From the NCBI GenBank assembly GCA_002007465.1, contig LNAC01000853.1, positions 483,951-547,950 on the forward strand: a stretch of DNA of 64,000 bases, given 5' to 3'. Made by a program: the position numbers and the translations under genes. The notes beneath the pieces were generated by a model. That model was not told the origin of the DNA and did not search any database. It saw only the letters and a list, made by a program, of their open reading frames with translations. The number at the start of each line of letters is the position of its first letter. Position 1 is the stretch's first letter. Below, piece by piece: positions 1 through 10,684 of the stretch. This DNA is from Ailurus styani. Lineage: Eukaryota; Chordata; Mammalia; Carnivora; Ailuridae.

Positions 1-396
1 GCTCAGACACCCCTGGTCTTTTTGTGTCCCTGTGGGTCCTGAGACCACACTGTCCCTGCAGGGGTTTCACCCCCCACTTGGTCTCTGGGGTAACATCCCT
101 CCATGGAGACAACTTCTAACAGTTCTGATTCTGTGCTCCGCTGCTCGCTCCCTTGCCTGCAGCCGGCCCCTCCCCCCCAGGGTCTATCTTCCCGTCGCCT
201 CAGATTCAGTTCTCCGCACGGCCTACCTTCCAGAAGGCGGTCAATTTTCTGTTCCTAGAATTGCTGCTCTTCTTCTCTTCGATCTCTGGTGGAATCTGTA
301 GGTGTTCAGAATAGTTTGATAGCTCTCTGGGTGAATTCCTGGGACCTGATGATAATTGGTCTCCTACTCTTCTGCCATCTTGCCGCTCGCTCCTCC
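1..396 (-). mobile_element. LINE-1 5' UTR, carnivore type, 5' end at 396
   Basis: Read on the minus strand, the block begins with a GC-rich head followed by 'GCAAGATGGCAGAAGAGTAG', the typical start of a carnivore L1 5' UTR. It then runs leftward through L1 5' UTR sequence to the window edge. This is the transcription start end of an L1 whose ORF1 and ORF2 would lie left of the window. The head is intact, so the copy is not 5'-truncated. Its completeness cannot be judged here. Open frames in this block are incidental. Confidence 0.85.
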
Positions 397-572
397 TTAT
401 TTATTTATTTTAGAGAGAGAGCACACGTGCGGGGGCGGGCAGAGGGAGAGAATTTCAAGCAAACTCTGCTGAACACAAAGCCTGATGCGGGGCAAGATCT
501 CCCCACCCTGACATCATGACCTGAGCCAAAACCAAGAGTCAGCTGCTTAACTGACTGAGCCACACAGGTTCC
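397..572 (-). mobile_element. SINEC (Can-SINE) retrotransposon
   Basis: The minus strand shows the tRNA-derived head ending in 'GGCTCAGTCAGTTAAGCAG', the 'GGTCATGATG' core, a CT-rich stretch and an (AAATA)n tail at 397-412. The tail lies directly against the 5' end of the L1 at 396. The likely order of events is L1 insertion into the A-rich SINE tail. Several mismatches from the family consensus suggest moderate age. Confidence 0.85.
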
Positions 573-1151
573 TTCATTTTAAAAATATTTTCAACATACT
601 TGACTTATGTTCTATAGCCAAATATTATATCATCTACAACTGATTAAAACAGAATTTAATTCTGTTATTTTTTTTTCTATTTTCGACTTATTTCTATCTT
701 GGTTCCTTGCAAATTTTGTGATTTTGAATTTTTAGCTAATTTTCAATGGCTGTGAACATTTTATGAGGGTTGGCCGAAACACAAATTTCTCCTGCCAGGC
801 ACCCCAGAGACAGTAGAAAATGACATTGGTGTTACAATTTTTCTAATGGACACTTGCAAACATGCATGAAAGTTGAGAAAAATCTCCCTTGCACCCTTCA
901 CCCAGTACAATATTCACCTAATAGGTTGTTATCATCAGATTTAGATGAGGAAAATGCTGGGTCCTTCTCTCTTTGCTAAAAGTATTTCTATCTTTGACAG
1001 TTAATGCAAGTTGAAAAGTCCGTAGTTATTTTTGTGATTAAATTAATGGGCCTTGCTTGTTTTTGGTGTGGTTTAAAGATTCTTGTTTCTCTCCTTCCCA
1101 CCATGGAAGTGTTCTGTAAAGTTCTGTATTCTGTAAAGCTTCCACCTTGAA

Positions 1152-1188
1152 GGTGGGGTGGGGTGGGGTGGGGTGGGGTGGAGTGGGG
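1152..1188 (+). repeat. (GGGGT)n tandem repeat, G-quadruplex prone
   Basis: About seven consecutive GGGGT-type units, the sixth interrupted by an A. With more than four G4 runs separated by single T's, the plus strand meets the simple rule for a G-quadruplex. The block is isolated and far shorter than telomeric arrays. Confidence 0.85.
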
Positions 1189-1354
1189 AGAGCCTTAGAC
1201 CATCTAGACTGAACTCAGATTCCAGCTGAGGTAGTTCTTTCCAGACAGTTCTGCACAACTCCAGGCCATAATAAAACTAAACTTCATTTGCCAGGAGCCA
1301 CTCCCCAACCAGGACATGTGTTCCATAGGAGTTCACTGATGGATCCCAACACAT

Positions 1355-1378
1355 AGCCTACCTAGCACAAGGTAGGCT
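1355..1378. repeat. Short inverted repeat (9-bp stem, 6-bp loop)
   Basis: AGCCTACCT (1355-1363) pairs perfectly with AGGTAGGCT (1370-1378) around AGCACA. No T-run or gene context gives it a role. It may be chance or the remnant of an old repeat. Confidence 0.5.
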
Positions 1379-1584
1379 CTCGGTACAATTGTGTTAAATA
1401 AATGATAATAATAAATGTTATCTCTTATAGATGCCAAAGTTTTTACCTGTTAAATAATCTCATGCTTAATTTTCTTTTCCAAGTGAAAATAGTTACTTTT
1501 CTAATAAGAAAAATGACATAAACTGAGAGTAAAATTTTCAAACAATGAAGACAATTCTAAAGAAAATATTTAAAATCACCTCTT

Positions 1585-2190
1585 AAAAAACAATCCCATT
1601 TACAACTGTATAAGAGAGAATAAAATACCTAGAAATAAATTTAACCAAGGAGGTGGAAGACCAATACTCTGAAAACTATAAGACAACAAAGAAGGAAATT
1701 GAAGATGACACAAGTAAATGGAAAGATATTCTATACTCATGGATTAGAAGAATTAATATTGTTAATGAGCCCATACTACCCAAAACAATCCACAGATTCA
1801 ATGCAATTATCAAAATACCAATGACATTTTTTTACAGAACTAGAAAAAAGAATCCTAAAATTTATATGGAACCACAACAGACCCCAAATAGCCACTGCAG
1901 TCTTGAGAAAGAACAAAGCTGGAGGTATCATAATCACAGGTTTCAAGGTATACTACACAAAGCTATAGTAACCAAAAACAAAAGCAGACACACAGAACGA
2001 TGGAATAAAATAGAGAATTCAGAAACAAACCCATGCTCATATGGCCAATTAATTTATGACAAAGAAGCCAAGAATATAAAGTGGGGAAAAGAGAGTCTCT
2101 CCAGTAAGTGATGCTAGGAAAACGGGACAGCTCCATGCAAAGAATGAAACAGAACCACATTTCACACCAATGTCATTGTGGACAGTGAAT
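1585..2190 (+). pseudogene. LINE-1 ORF2 (reverse transcriptase protein) 3' fragment, decayed
   Basis: The plus strand translates in part to the conserved C-terminal region of L1 ORF2p: 'WKDILYSWIRRINIV', 'ILPKTIHRFNAI' and, near the end, 'NIKWGKESL'. The best frame is open from 1653 to 2111 (about 152 residues) but begins with GTG, not ATG, and the similarity shifts frame in the middle ('..[10 protein letters not shown]..'). Upstream DNA to about 1585 continues the L1 match in other frames. No endonuclease or RT active-site region is present, so this is a dead fragment of a protein that would be far longer (over 1,000 residues). It is not related in age to the intact-headed L1 at 1-396. Confidence 0.85.
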
Positions 2191-2312
2191 TAGCAAAACA
2201 GAAACACTGGCATAGGGGAAATATCAGGTTAGGTTCCTTTGAGAACATTTTCATCAACTAATGAATACATAACCTTATTTTATGTGTGTTTCTGTTTAAA
2301 GACACCTTATTT

Positions 2313-2514
2313 TTTTTTAAGATTTTATTTATTCATTTGACACAGAGAGAGAGAGATTACAAGTAGGCAGAGAGGCAGGCAGAGAGAGAGGAGAGAGGGG
2401 GAAGCAGGCTCCCTGCCGAGCAGAGAGCCCGATGTGGGCCTCGATCCCAGGACCCTGGGATCATGACCTGAGCCGAAGGCAGGGGCTTTAACCCACTGAG
2501 CCACCCAGGCGCCC
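2313..2514 (-). mobile_element. SINEC retrotransposon with perfect 14-bp target duplication
   Basis: Full-length minus-strand SINE: the head 'GGGCGCCTGGGTGGCTCAG' is at the right, the 'GGTCATGATC' core in the middle, and the CT-rich tail and A-rich end at the left. The direct repeat AAGACACCTTATTT occurs at 2299-2312 and 2515-2528 with no mismatch, which fixes both ends. The 'ACAAGTAGGCAGAG' variant of the tail region (as read on the plus strand) is the kind seen in mustelids. The perfect duplication and near-consensus sequence indicate a young insertion. Confidence 0.95.
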
Positions 2515-2528
2515 AAGACACCTTATTT

Positions 2529-3424
2529 AATATATATTATTGTTTCAGTAACACTGAACTCACAGCCAACAGCACTGTAACTCCTGCCTAAATGAAACAT
2601 CAAACAGGGGTCTTTTTCTCCATAAGGTACTTCACAGCCTTCTTGCACGTAGAAACACTACACAGCACTTCAGTGTGGGGACCACTTGGAACAGAGAACT
2701 CACTAACAAACAGCACAAAAGTGAAAAAAAATGTTGCACTAAATATACTGTGAAAAGGACACTGTTCACAGTATAAGCTGACTGAAACAGGCACAAAATT
2801 GCCCTGTTCCACCTCATCTGGGAACGTTCACAATGGGGGCTTAAATTTTTCACTGCTTTGCACAAGTCTGCAAATGACCACAAAAGTGTCATAAGTATCC
2901 ATTGTCCCCAACTTTTTCTTCCCTAAAAGTATAATTTTTTCTATAAACTCCTTCCACACATGTTTGTTAGATGATCCCTAGGATGTATTCCCATAAGTGG
3001 GTGGTGTCTCAGTGTGAAAGGACATGTCCTCCTTTGATCAATATTGCCAATATCCCTCCCTGGCCCCCGCCCTCAACTCTTTTAGCTCTTCGGCCTTCCT
3101 CTTTCCACCCCCTACTCCCCCTTCCTTTCCTTTCTCCTCAGCCTCCTTTTCTTGTTCTTATCATCTGTTGTTGCAGAAGTTTCAAAATAATGAGAGAAAG
3201 AAAGAGAAGAGGAAGGTTGAGGTGGAAAAAAAGGCACAGGAGGGAAAAAGGAAGGGAAGTCAGTCAATATGATGCCAGATCAGTTCTCTTCATTCTGACA
3301 ATAGTATTTCACTTGCAAATACCATAAATTATCCATTTTAAAGATTTCATTTTAAGGAGTGTTAAAGTCTTATGCTATGAAAAGAGAAATTCCCAGGAAA
3401 TCAGCATTCATATCTTTGATAGAT
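2529..3424. other. Unassigned stretch with pyrimidine-rich and purine-rich blocks
   Basis: Positions 2600-2890 look like an old interspersed repeat, possibly a DNA transposon remnant, but I cannot name it. Positions 3055-3160 are strongly pyrimidine-rich and 3188-3262 strongly purine-rich on the plus strand. These blocks create spurious open frames. No gene is supported. Confidence 0.45.
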
Positions 3425-3960
3425 AAAAGCTGTCTACAAGTTATGTGATGTCCTCCCCTGATCCCTGCAGGAGATGAGGTCTATGTCACTTCCTCTTGAA
3501 CCTGACTGGGTGCTTTGACAGCTTAGACAATAAAATAGAGTGAGAAGGACACTGCTTGATTTCCAGGCTCAAGTCTTAAGAAATAACAGCATTCAGTGTC
3601 TCAAATAATCTCTTGGGATCCAGATACCACGCAATTAGGAACCCAAGCAACCATCGGGGAGAGGCCCACCTGGAGAGAAGCAGAGGCCCCCAGCAGACTG
3701 CCCTGGCTGGCCTTTCAGTCACCAGCCAGCACCAACTTGCGGGCTGGATGAGTGAACCATCTTAGAAGTGGATCTTTCCACCATAGTCAAGCCCCCCCCC
3801 CCCCCCCCCCCCCCGCTGCTGCCACACGGAGCAGAGAGAAGCTATTGCCCAGAGCCCTGCCTCAATTGAAGATTCAGGTACAAAATAAATGACTGTTGCT
3901 ATTTTAAGACACTAAGCTTCAAAGTGTTTTATTACCCAACATTATATATTTAGAACAACA
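3425..3960 (+). mobile_element. MLT1-type LTR (ERVL-MaLR), solo
   Basis: The 3' part carries the diagnostic MaLR end: 'GAGCAGAGAGAAGCTATTGC', 'CCCTGCCTCAATTG', then the polyadenylation region 'AATAAATGACTGTTGC' and 'TTTTAAGACACTAAGCTT'. No internal retroviral coding region flanks it, so it is a solitary, degraded LTR. It is interrupted by a 23-base C run. The subfamily is uncertain. Confidence 0.75.
3792..3814 (+). repeat. Poly-C run of 23
   Basis: An uninterrupted run of 23 C inside the MLT1 LTR. Runs of this length are unstable and difficult to sequence, so the exact length is unreliable. Confidence 0.9.
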
Positions 3961-4049
3961 TTATGAAGAAAATCTGTCCTGTGTGGCAATCAATCATATT
4001 TGTAGTATTTTTACCAAATTTCTGCTGCTTCTGCATTATTATGATTCTA

Positions 4050-4512
4050 AGAAGGTGAATTAAACCAGCTTTTAGTTCAGATTTGTTTTGGGAGGAGGTT
4101 CCAAGAAACCCTTGGATAAATTCTATCAACCTATTCTTAGAATAATGTTTTTAAATACATACATAAACCAAAGTACACTAAGTAGAAATGTAGTCACCAA
4201 AATATTAAAATTTTTTATAAAAGAATATATGTGCAAGATAATAGAATCCAGTGGGGAGGACTAATAACTACCGTAAACTTCAAGTATGATGTGCTCAAAT
4301 AATTTTTCTAATCTGCAACACTTGGATGTGATCTAGAAGTAATTGTAATTTTTATAGGTGGATCTTGCCTATACGATTATGGTTTGTGACCTACATGAAT
4401 AGTTGAAGGAAATGCTAGTTTTAATTCAGAATTAGTAAAAATAAATAGGTGAATTTTTTCCCATACATGTTCACAAATTTCTAAATTTTATTCTCATACC
4501 TCAGGTTCGGAA
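4050..4512. mobile_element. Ancient non-autonomous DNA transposon fossil, probably hAT type
   Basis: The string 'TTCTTAGAATAATGTTTTTA' near 4130 and the later block around 4260-4290 ('GACTAATAACTACC') match a widespread ancient mammalian MITE whose right end resembles 'CCTCAGGTTCGGAACTC' here. No coding remnant was seen. The match is from memory and the family is not assigned. Confidence 0.45.
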
Positions 4513-5841
4513 CTCTAAACTACCCACTTGTACCTATATGGCAATGGAATAACTTTGCAGTCCTTAGTAAAGATTGAGTTTGAAAATAATCTCACACCAA
4601 AAGCATAAAGAGATTATAGAAGCAATCAGGACAATAAGCCTTCATCTACTCACTCAGCCTGAATTTGATAAGCAACAGGGAAAGGTGTGACTCCTTTGAA
4701 AGCTCTACAACAATTGCATTCTCCAGCCACCAAGGTCTTTATTCTGTGGAGTCAAGAGCACCAACCTGAGCCCACACATGCTCACTCACACACACCAGCA
4801 GGTTCTACTTGAACCCAAGGACAGTTGATTCACTGCCACCATCAGATGCAAAGTTATCCGTCATCCATTTAGCAGAGCAAATTATTTCCTGAGTATGTGC
4901 TATGCTGAGGCTACTAAGAAAGTAGTATCTAGTACTGATTAGCAACTCTGCTTTACTTAAGCAGAAGCCAGGGCTTGAGAGCAGCAGAGTGGGATCTAGT
5001 TGACTCACAGGGGTGTGGCTGAGCCCCAGGAAAAATTGCAGCTGGGCTTGGGTGCAGAACACTACTTCCTATCTCTTGACTCGGTATCTCTCTGCGTATC
5101 TTTGTCGTTCCCATCGTTTGGTGCAAATGGGCTTTCTTTCTTTGTTACTCATTCCATATGGCAGAAAACATGGCCAGTAAAGGTTCTTGAGTTTTATGTG
5201 CTCTATCTTTATGCAAATATAGTGAGACTGGTTTGACTCCCTGAGTTCTACATCCAAAACTCACAGGGACATACTGATTGGCTAGAAGGGGAGGATCACG
5301 TGTTAAAAAGTAGCTGCTCCCATAGTAACCACACACGTGAGGGAAAGGGGTCGGGGAGGGGCAGGCCACACAATTTTTCCAGCATGAATATAATGAAGGT
5401 GTGGATAGGACTGGCCACTCTCACATTCATGTGTTTTTTGAAGACAGACCCTGAGCTCATGATGGAGGCTGTGGAAATTTACCTGCTACAAAACCGAATG
5501 GCTTCTCTGCTTGTGGGTGGCCCCAAGCAGAACTCATGGCAATGAGAACAATTTTTAAAAAAACCTAAAGAATATATCTTTGAGACTGTGTTTTCCAACA
5601 TCAGCAAAGACCTGTGGGAAAGATCTGGGGGGACTTTATTGGAACCCTCCAGCCTTGCTCTGGAAAATGAAACCCAGACATGAGGACTTCTTACCGGAGA
5701 GTAGGAGTTACAGTCTGAGGTCTCCATTAGAAACCATTTTGAGAATTGGAGGAGAAACAACGATTTCTTTTAAAAACGTGAAATTTATACTATGCTCTAT
5801 GGCAAGTGTTTATTGTCAAGAACATTACACTCTTACAATTT
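4513..5841. other. Unassigned, no gene recognised
   Basis: Mixed-composition sequence. Open frames up to about 93 residues on both strands show no recognisable domain. I see no SINE, LINE or LTR diagnostic motif. The part around 5250-5340 ('TACTGATTGGCTAGAAG') has a CCAAT-box-like core on the minus strand but no other promoter feature. Confidence 0.4.
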
Positions 5842-6604
5842 CCTAAGACCCTCAAAGAGCTTTTTATACGGGTTATATCTACTGATATTTACCATATTAA
5901 AAATTAAAACTAAGAAACTTTTAAAGTTTGTTTTATTTAAACATAAATAAAATATTCATTTAAACATAATATTTAATTTATTAATTTAAATATTTATAAA
6001 ATTATTTGTTGAGTTTGTTTTTATTTTAGCATGACAATCATAAAACCATTCCACGTTAGTCAAAAAATATTCTTAGAAAAAGTATATTTTTGAAAACAAA
6101 GAAAAATATAGTGATAAGGGCAGCATTATTTTATCTTTTTTGCAAAGCTCTTAATTGTCTGACTTAATAGAAGGCAGCCAGATTCTCGTGCTTGCTTCTG
6201 CATTCAATCTGTTAAGAAACGCTGTTTTTTTAAAGTAGATATGGAGTTGGAACAGGGAGGAATATTAAAGTAACCTTTTCAGAAAATTGTGGCTGTTCTT
6301 TCATACCAAACCTAAACTCCACAAATGGTTGTAAAATCACATGCTGTTACATTAAAATCTTCCATTTTGCATGGATCTTTTACCCAGGCTTGATTTTATA
6401 GCAACATGCATTGGTCGCTTGAAAAATATTGGTTCAATGAACTCATTGTAGATCTTTCAAATGTTGAAACATTTCCTTATTATGTAATATGAAAAAACAC
6501 ATATGTTGATATCATCATTGATTTCCTGAGAAAAGTGTTTGAACATTGGGTCACTGTTGAGCCTAGAAGACAAATATAAACTTTTCAAAATTCTAAATTT
6601 TTTG

Positions 6605-6896
6605 AAAGTTTATTTATTTATTTTGTGAAAGAGAGAGAGAGAGCACAGGGGGAAGGGGCAGAGGGAGGGAGAGTCTGTTGTTTTTTGTTTGTTTGTTAAG
6701 ATTTATTTATTTATTTGAGAGACACAGAGAGAGAAAGAGACCAAGGGGAGTGATAGAGGGAGAGAGAATTTTGAGCAGACTCCCTGCTGAGCAAGGAGCC
6801 CAGGCTTGATCCCACAGTCCTGAGATCCTGAGATCATGACCTGAGCTGAAACCAAGAGCCAGACGCTCAACCAACCACACCACCCAGGTGCCCCCA
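6605..6896 (-). mobile_element. SINEC copy plus partial second SINE tail (tandem or nested)
   Basis: On the minus strand, a full SINE (head near 6896 'GGGCACCTGGGTGGTGTG', core 'GGTCATGATCTCAGGATCTC') ends in an A-rich (AAAC)n linker at 6676-6700. A second CT-rich plus (AAATA)n tail, without a head, follows at 6605-6675. The whole unit is flanked by AAATTTTTTG at 6595-6604 and 6897-6906. It sits inside the hAT fossil, so it is younger than that element. Confidence 0.8.
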
Positions 6897-6933
6897 AAAT
6901 TTTTTGCACAAAAGCTTAAGTGTTCTTATTGGT

Positions 6934-7095
6934 GGGATGCCTGGGTAGCTCAGTCGATGAAGTATCCCACTCGATTTTGGCTCAACTCATGATCCTCACG
7001 GGTCATGAGATCAAGCCCCATGTCCAGCTCTGAGCTGGGCATGGAGCCTGCTTAAGTTTCTCCCTCCTTTCTCTCTCCCTCTCTTAAAAAAAAAA
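6934..7095 (+). mobile_element. SINEC retrotransposon with 13-bp target duplication
   Basis: Plus-strand SINE from 'GGGATGCCTGGGTAGCTCAG' to a short A tail. It is flanked by TGTTCTTATTGGT (6921-6933) and TGTTCTCATTGGT (7096-7108), one mismatch in 13. The internal core is rather diverged. It is inserted in the hAT fossil in the opposite orientation to the neighbouring SINE. Confidence 0.9.
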
Positions 7096-7440
7096 TGTTC
7101 TCATTGGTAACAGATACTGTCATTTATTTTCCTTGAAGTGATGGGCTCATTTCATTATTTTTGAGAAAATGTCTGCCAAATACCTAAATCTGTAACTTGT
7201 TCATTTAAAAATGGTGTTCCATGAAAACAGTGGCTGGTTCACCTCACAACTTAAATAATTGCATGATTGCTTTTCCCTGAGATGAACATTGCACTTCAGT
7301 ATGCAGCGTAAGTGCTTTATGTGTGGTTCCCATTTTATCACATAGAATATTAAAAAGATATGTACTCAAGAATTGCAATTCAATAAAAAAATGTTTTTTT
7401 ACCAGTTCATCAAAGATATTAGTAATTATAACTGGTGTTC

Positions 7441-7560
7441 TTTCTCTGCAAGTTCAAGGAGGTGAAGGATGCAATGACTGCTAGCTAGTACAGTTTGCGC
7501 CAAAGCACCAGCTCTTTTACCCTCCATTGCTTTTGCACCATCAGTATAACTGTCAACCCA
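7441..7560 (-). pseudogene. hAT transposase fragment (BED/ZBED-like catalytic region)
   Basis: Reading 7560 down to 7441 gives 40 codons with no stop. They include 'DSYTDGAKAMEGKRAGALAQ' followed by 'SSHCILHLLELAEK'. The pattern D-(3)-DGAxAM-(x)-GK..G..A and the downstream S-H-C-(2)-H match the conserved hAT transposase core shared with ZBED5-like domesticated proteins. Stops surround it, so it is a relic of a roughly 600-residue enzyme and not a gene. Confidence 0.7.
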
Positions 7561-7677
7561 GTGAACAAGATAAATTAAGTCTTAGTGCTACTACAAGAAT
7601 TGTTTTTGATCTTTCAGACACTTTGAAGGGGTCTCAGAGATCCCCAGCATCCACAGACCATATTTGAAGATTCACTG

Positions 7678-9649
7678 ATCTACAGTTCCCAAAATATTTC
7701 CCTAGAGATGTCTTTTGTGGTCTTCACAGAAGTTCTTTGAGATGGGCATTCCTGGGACACTCCTTTTGTAAGGGTGAGGAGAATGAGGCTCCTGGATAAT
7801 TAAACGCCTTGTCCCTGGCCAGGAACTGAGAGGTACTAGAAGGGAATTTTCCTCATTACTCTCTTGGATCCCAGTGCAGCATCAAGATGGAAAACACCCA
7901 ATCTCCATCCTGACTCCACCTATCGATCCCCTGGGCTGCCCCTAGCCAAACTTAACAGGAAGGAGGATGCCCAAACATGTGAGTATATGTAGGGCAGCCT
8001 GGCACTGGAGGGGGAGTCAAGGCAGCCTTGCATAATAACCCCAGGAGCAAGCCATCAGTGGAGTGGAGGGACCCTTCTCCCCACCTCCTGGGACCCTCAT
8101 CTCTAGTAGATGACTCCTGAAAGTCTTGTGGAAGTTGATATGACTGTTTCCTCTCCCCATTCATCTCAGAAACAAGGGGATCTGCAGCAAGAGTGAGGAG
8201 GAATAAGCTAGTAATGGCCCATCTTCAGAATAATATTTTCTATTTCAGTTTTCAAAGTTGCCCAAGATTTGTATATACTGTTAGTGTAGACACAGCCAAA
8301 GCTAGAAGATATGAAGGCTTGCCTATGGCTTTTCTATAGCCCCATCCCAGGTAGAAGATCCCTAACCCTGTGACTTTGGTCACATTCTCAGGCACATCCT
8401 CAGATGGCTTGGAAAGCCAAAGGAAGGGAAGAAAAGCAGGCTACCAAGCAAGCATCCTTGGAGATTTCTACAGAGACCATGTGATGAGTGGATCAGCAAT
8501 AAAGAGAAGTGTTTGGCCTGGAGAGCTCTGTGGGATAGAAACAGAATCATGAGTGCTCTCTTTAGGAAGGAGGGGAGAAATGACAGAGGATGTGGGTAAA
8601 TGACACACGCAAATTCCCTTGGGACTGAACACCTCCAGTTTTCCCTCTTGTGTGATCCAGTGGGTCCCCAGGTGAAGGTCAGAGCATTACCAAAAAAGTC
8701 TCATTTCCAACTTTACTTTAGACCTCATTTTCCACTCAGAGAGCCAGAGACACATGGGGAGAAGCAGGGACAAGCAGGGGAGGCCACCTGAAACTGGATC
8801 TAAACTCCCATTCTTGTCACTTGGTTTAAGTATGTTTCATCTTGTAGAAGAGGAGAGGTGCTGAGGGCAGAACTATCCATCCGTCCCTTTAACACACAGA
8901 GTTCTGACCACTGCTGGCAGATTTACTCTCCATAGGAGGAGAAAAACAAGTAAAGCAAAATTTGACAGAATGCTAGGGGCTCTGACAGATGAGCATTTGG
9001 GGCACCAAGGGAGAACAGAGCAGGGACCAGGGACCAGTTCCAGCCCTGATAGGTCAGGGAAGACTTCCACAGGCTGGTAGATATAAGTGGAGGCTGAAGG
9101 ATGGATAGGGAAATAGGATAAGGAAGGAAATGCAAAATCACAGAAAGATTATGTCTGGGTTCAGGGAACTTCCAATGGCTCAGCGTAGCCAAATTCCAGA
9201 GTGGAAATGCAATGGAAACTTCAGCGCAGTCTCAACATTTTTTAAGCAGCACTAACCTGGTGTTCTCGGCCAGCAACTTTTCAATGTAGGGACCTACAGA
9301 CCACCCACATCACTCTACAGTCTTGCGGGAAGGAAGCAGAGAAAAGTCACAACAGTAGGTACAAGGCAGAGTGACAAGGCAGAAATTGGCCCCGGGGTAA
9401 GAGGGGGCAATACAGGGCTCAATAATTGTTTCTACCTCCTCAGTTCCTGGAAGCACAAGGTAGAGGTTGATTCAGAAGAGTGAGGCAGAACACCAGGCTC
9501 TAATGTATGAGGTCGGAGCATGACACACAGACTGACTTCATGGTGGCTCCCCAGAGCCACTGACTGGGTCATGTCTCCTCAAATATCATCTGACCAGGGA
9601 CCCTATGAGCCAAGACCCAAGAATGGAGGTAATAATGAGCTGTCAGCTT
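7678..9649. other. Unassigned, no gene recognised
   Basis: Mid-GC sequence with short open frames only. A weak MIR-like core may lie at about 7770-7890 ('GAGAATGAGGCTCCTGG'). Nothing else is recognisable as a repeat, promoter or exon. Confidence 0.4.
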
Positions 9650-9810
9650 TGGGCTCATGCGTGTCTATATAGGATGTACTCCAGGAAGTGGAACTCCTAG
9701 TACAGAGATAGGCATCAAACTGCTTCTAGAAGACCATTTTCTTTACATTCCTAACAATAATGAGATAATCTACCTGTATATTTTCACCAACACTAGACAT
9801 TTTACTTTAC
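9650..9810 (-). mobile_element. Old L1M fragment (possible)
   Basis: 'TACATTCCTAACAATAATGA' followed by 'TTTTCACCAACACTAGACAT' resembles the antisense of the L1 ORF2 3' region ('..acattcccaccaacagtg..', '..gccaacactt..'). It is strongly diverged. Confidence 0.4.
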
Positions 9811-10684
9811 CAACTGAGAAGAGCTCTTTGATGATCATTTGAGAAGCATTCACAGGGCTAACCTAAAATATCTACTGGTCAAAAGATGGCCCCTTTGATA
9901 ATAGGAGAGAGCATGAAACTGGGATTCTTAACAGGTGCGAGTGGGAGCCTTCTGAAATATTCAATCTTGACTATGTATGTGTATAATGACTTTGTCTTCT
10001 AGCGATCCTGCTGGGGCTGATGGAAGTCTAATTGTAAAATATGGTCTAGACGTAGATCTAATTCCTGTTGTTTGGGAGATTGTCTTGTCTCCTGATAGCT
10101 TTTTGTTTGTTTAATATTCTGTAGTTACAATCTCTTTGTGGAGGCTTTTGTTGGGTTTGGGGTTTTGGGGTTCTAACTCAGGGTGATTTTTGATCCTGGG
10201 GATTCATGCCTTTCTTCAGGTATTGAAAATTCCCTCCCATTATTGCCTTGAAACTTGTCCTCCCCATTGCTGGGAGCACAGTTGTCTTTGTTCAAACTTA
10301 AGTCCATTTTCCCAGCAGTTAATAGTAAGGGAGAAGTCTGTGGGAGGTACTCAGAAACTTTGGCTGGGCCTCCTCAAGGCAGGCGAGTCTCGTGAGAGGC
10401 AAGCTGGGAATGAACCCCTTGGGCTGAGGTGCAGGCAAGTGTGTCCAAGAACATGGAGCCACGTGGGAGGTGGACAAGAACAGCAGGTATGTGGAAGGCA
10501 GCCCGAAAGGGCATGACTGTGGAGCCTGAAGAGCTTGGTCCTTATTCCAGCATAAGTACCAGTGACACTGGACTCTGAGTAAGCCCGAGTCAAGACAGTG
10601 ATATAATGATGCTCCATGGCATGTCACCATTTGAAAAGGATTTCATCTGTGGTACCATAAAATTCACAACAGTGCTACTTAAGC
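9811..10684. other. Unassigned, no gene recognised
   Basis: Open frames of about 90-108 residues overlap on opposite strands at 10190-10630 and show no domain. No clear repeat. Confidence 0.4.

Larger units (their letters stand above)
573..1584. other. AT-rich stretch without a recognised gene
   Basis: No coding signal is visible. A piece at about 840-960 ('CACCCTTCACCCAGTACAAT') resembles the antisense 3' region of old L1M elements, but the match is too short to name a family. The stretch also contains a GGGGT tandem repeat and a short hairpin, listed separately. The rest is unassigned. Confidence 0.5.
5842..7677 (-). mobile_element. hAT (Charlie-like) DNA transposon fossil, interrupted by SINEs
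   Basis: The right end ('GGGGTCTCAGAGATCCCC' then 'GACCATATTTGAAGATTCAC', ending at CACTG) is a decayed Charlie-type terminus. Internal sequence on the minus strand encodes pieces of a hAT transposase; the best piece (7441-7560) is listed separately. Three SINE pieces split the element (6605-6896 and 6934-7095), and the flanking transposon sequence rejoins on either side. Many stops and frameshifts show that it is inactive. The exact Charlie subfamily and the left terminus are uncertain. Confidence 0.65.

Noticed and set aside
1355..1378. Hairpin as a terminator or small RNA
   Set aside because: Stem is only 9 bp, with no T-run and no gene upstream; mammalian context makes a bacterial-type terminator irrelevant.
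3425..3960. Possible endogenous retrovirus with genes
   Set aside because: Only a solitary LTR is present, with no gag, pol or env similarity nearby; the same holds for all other LTRs in the window.
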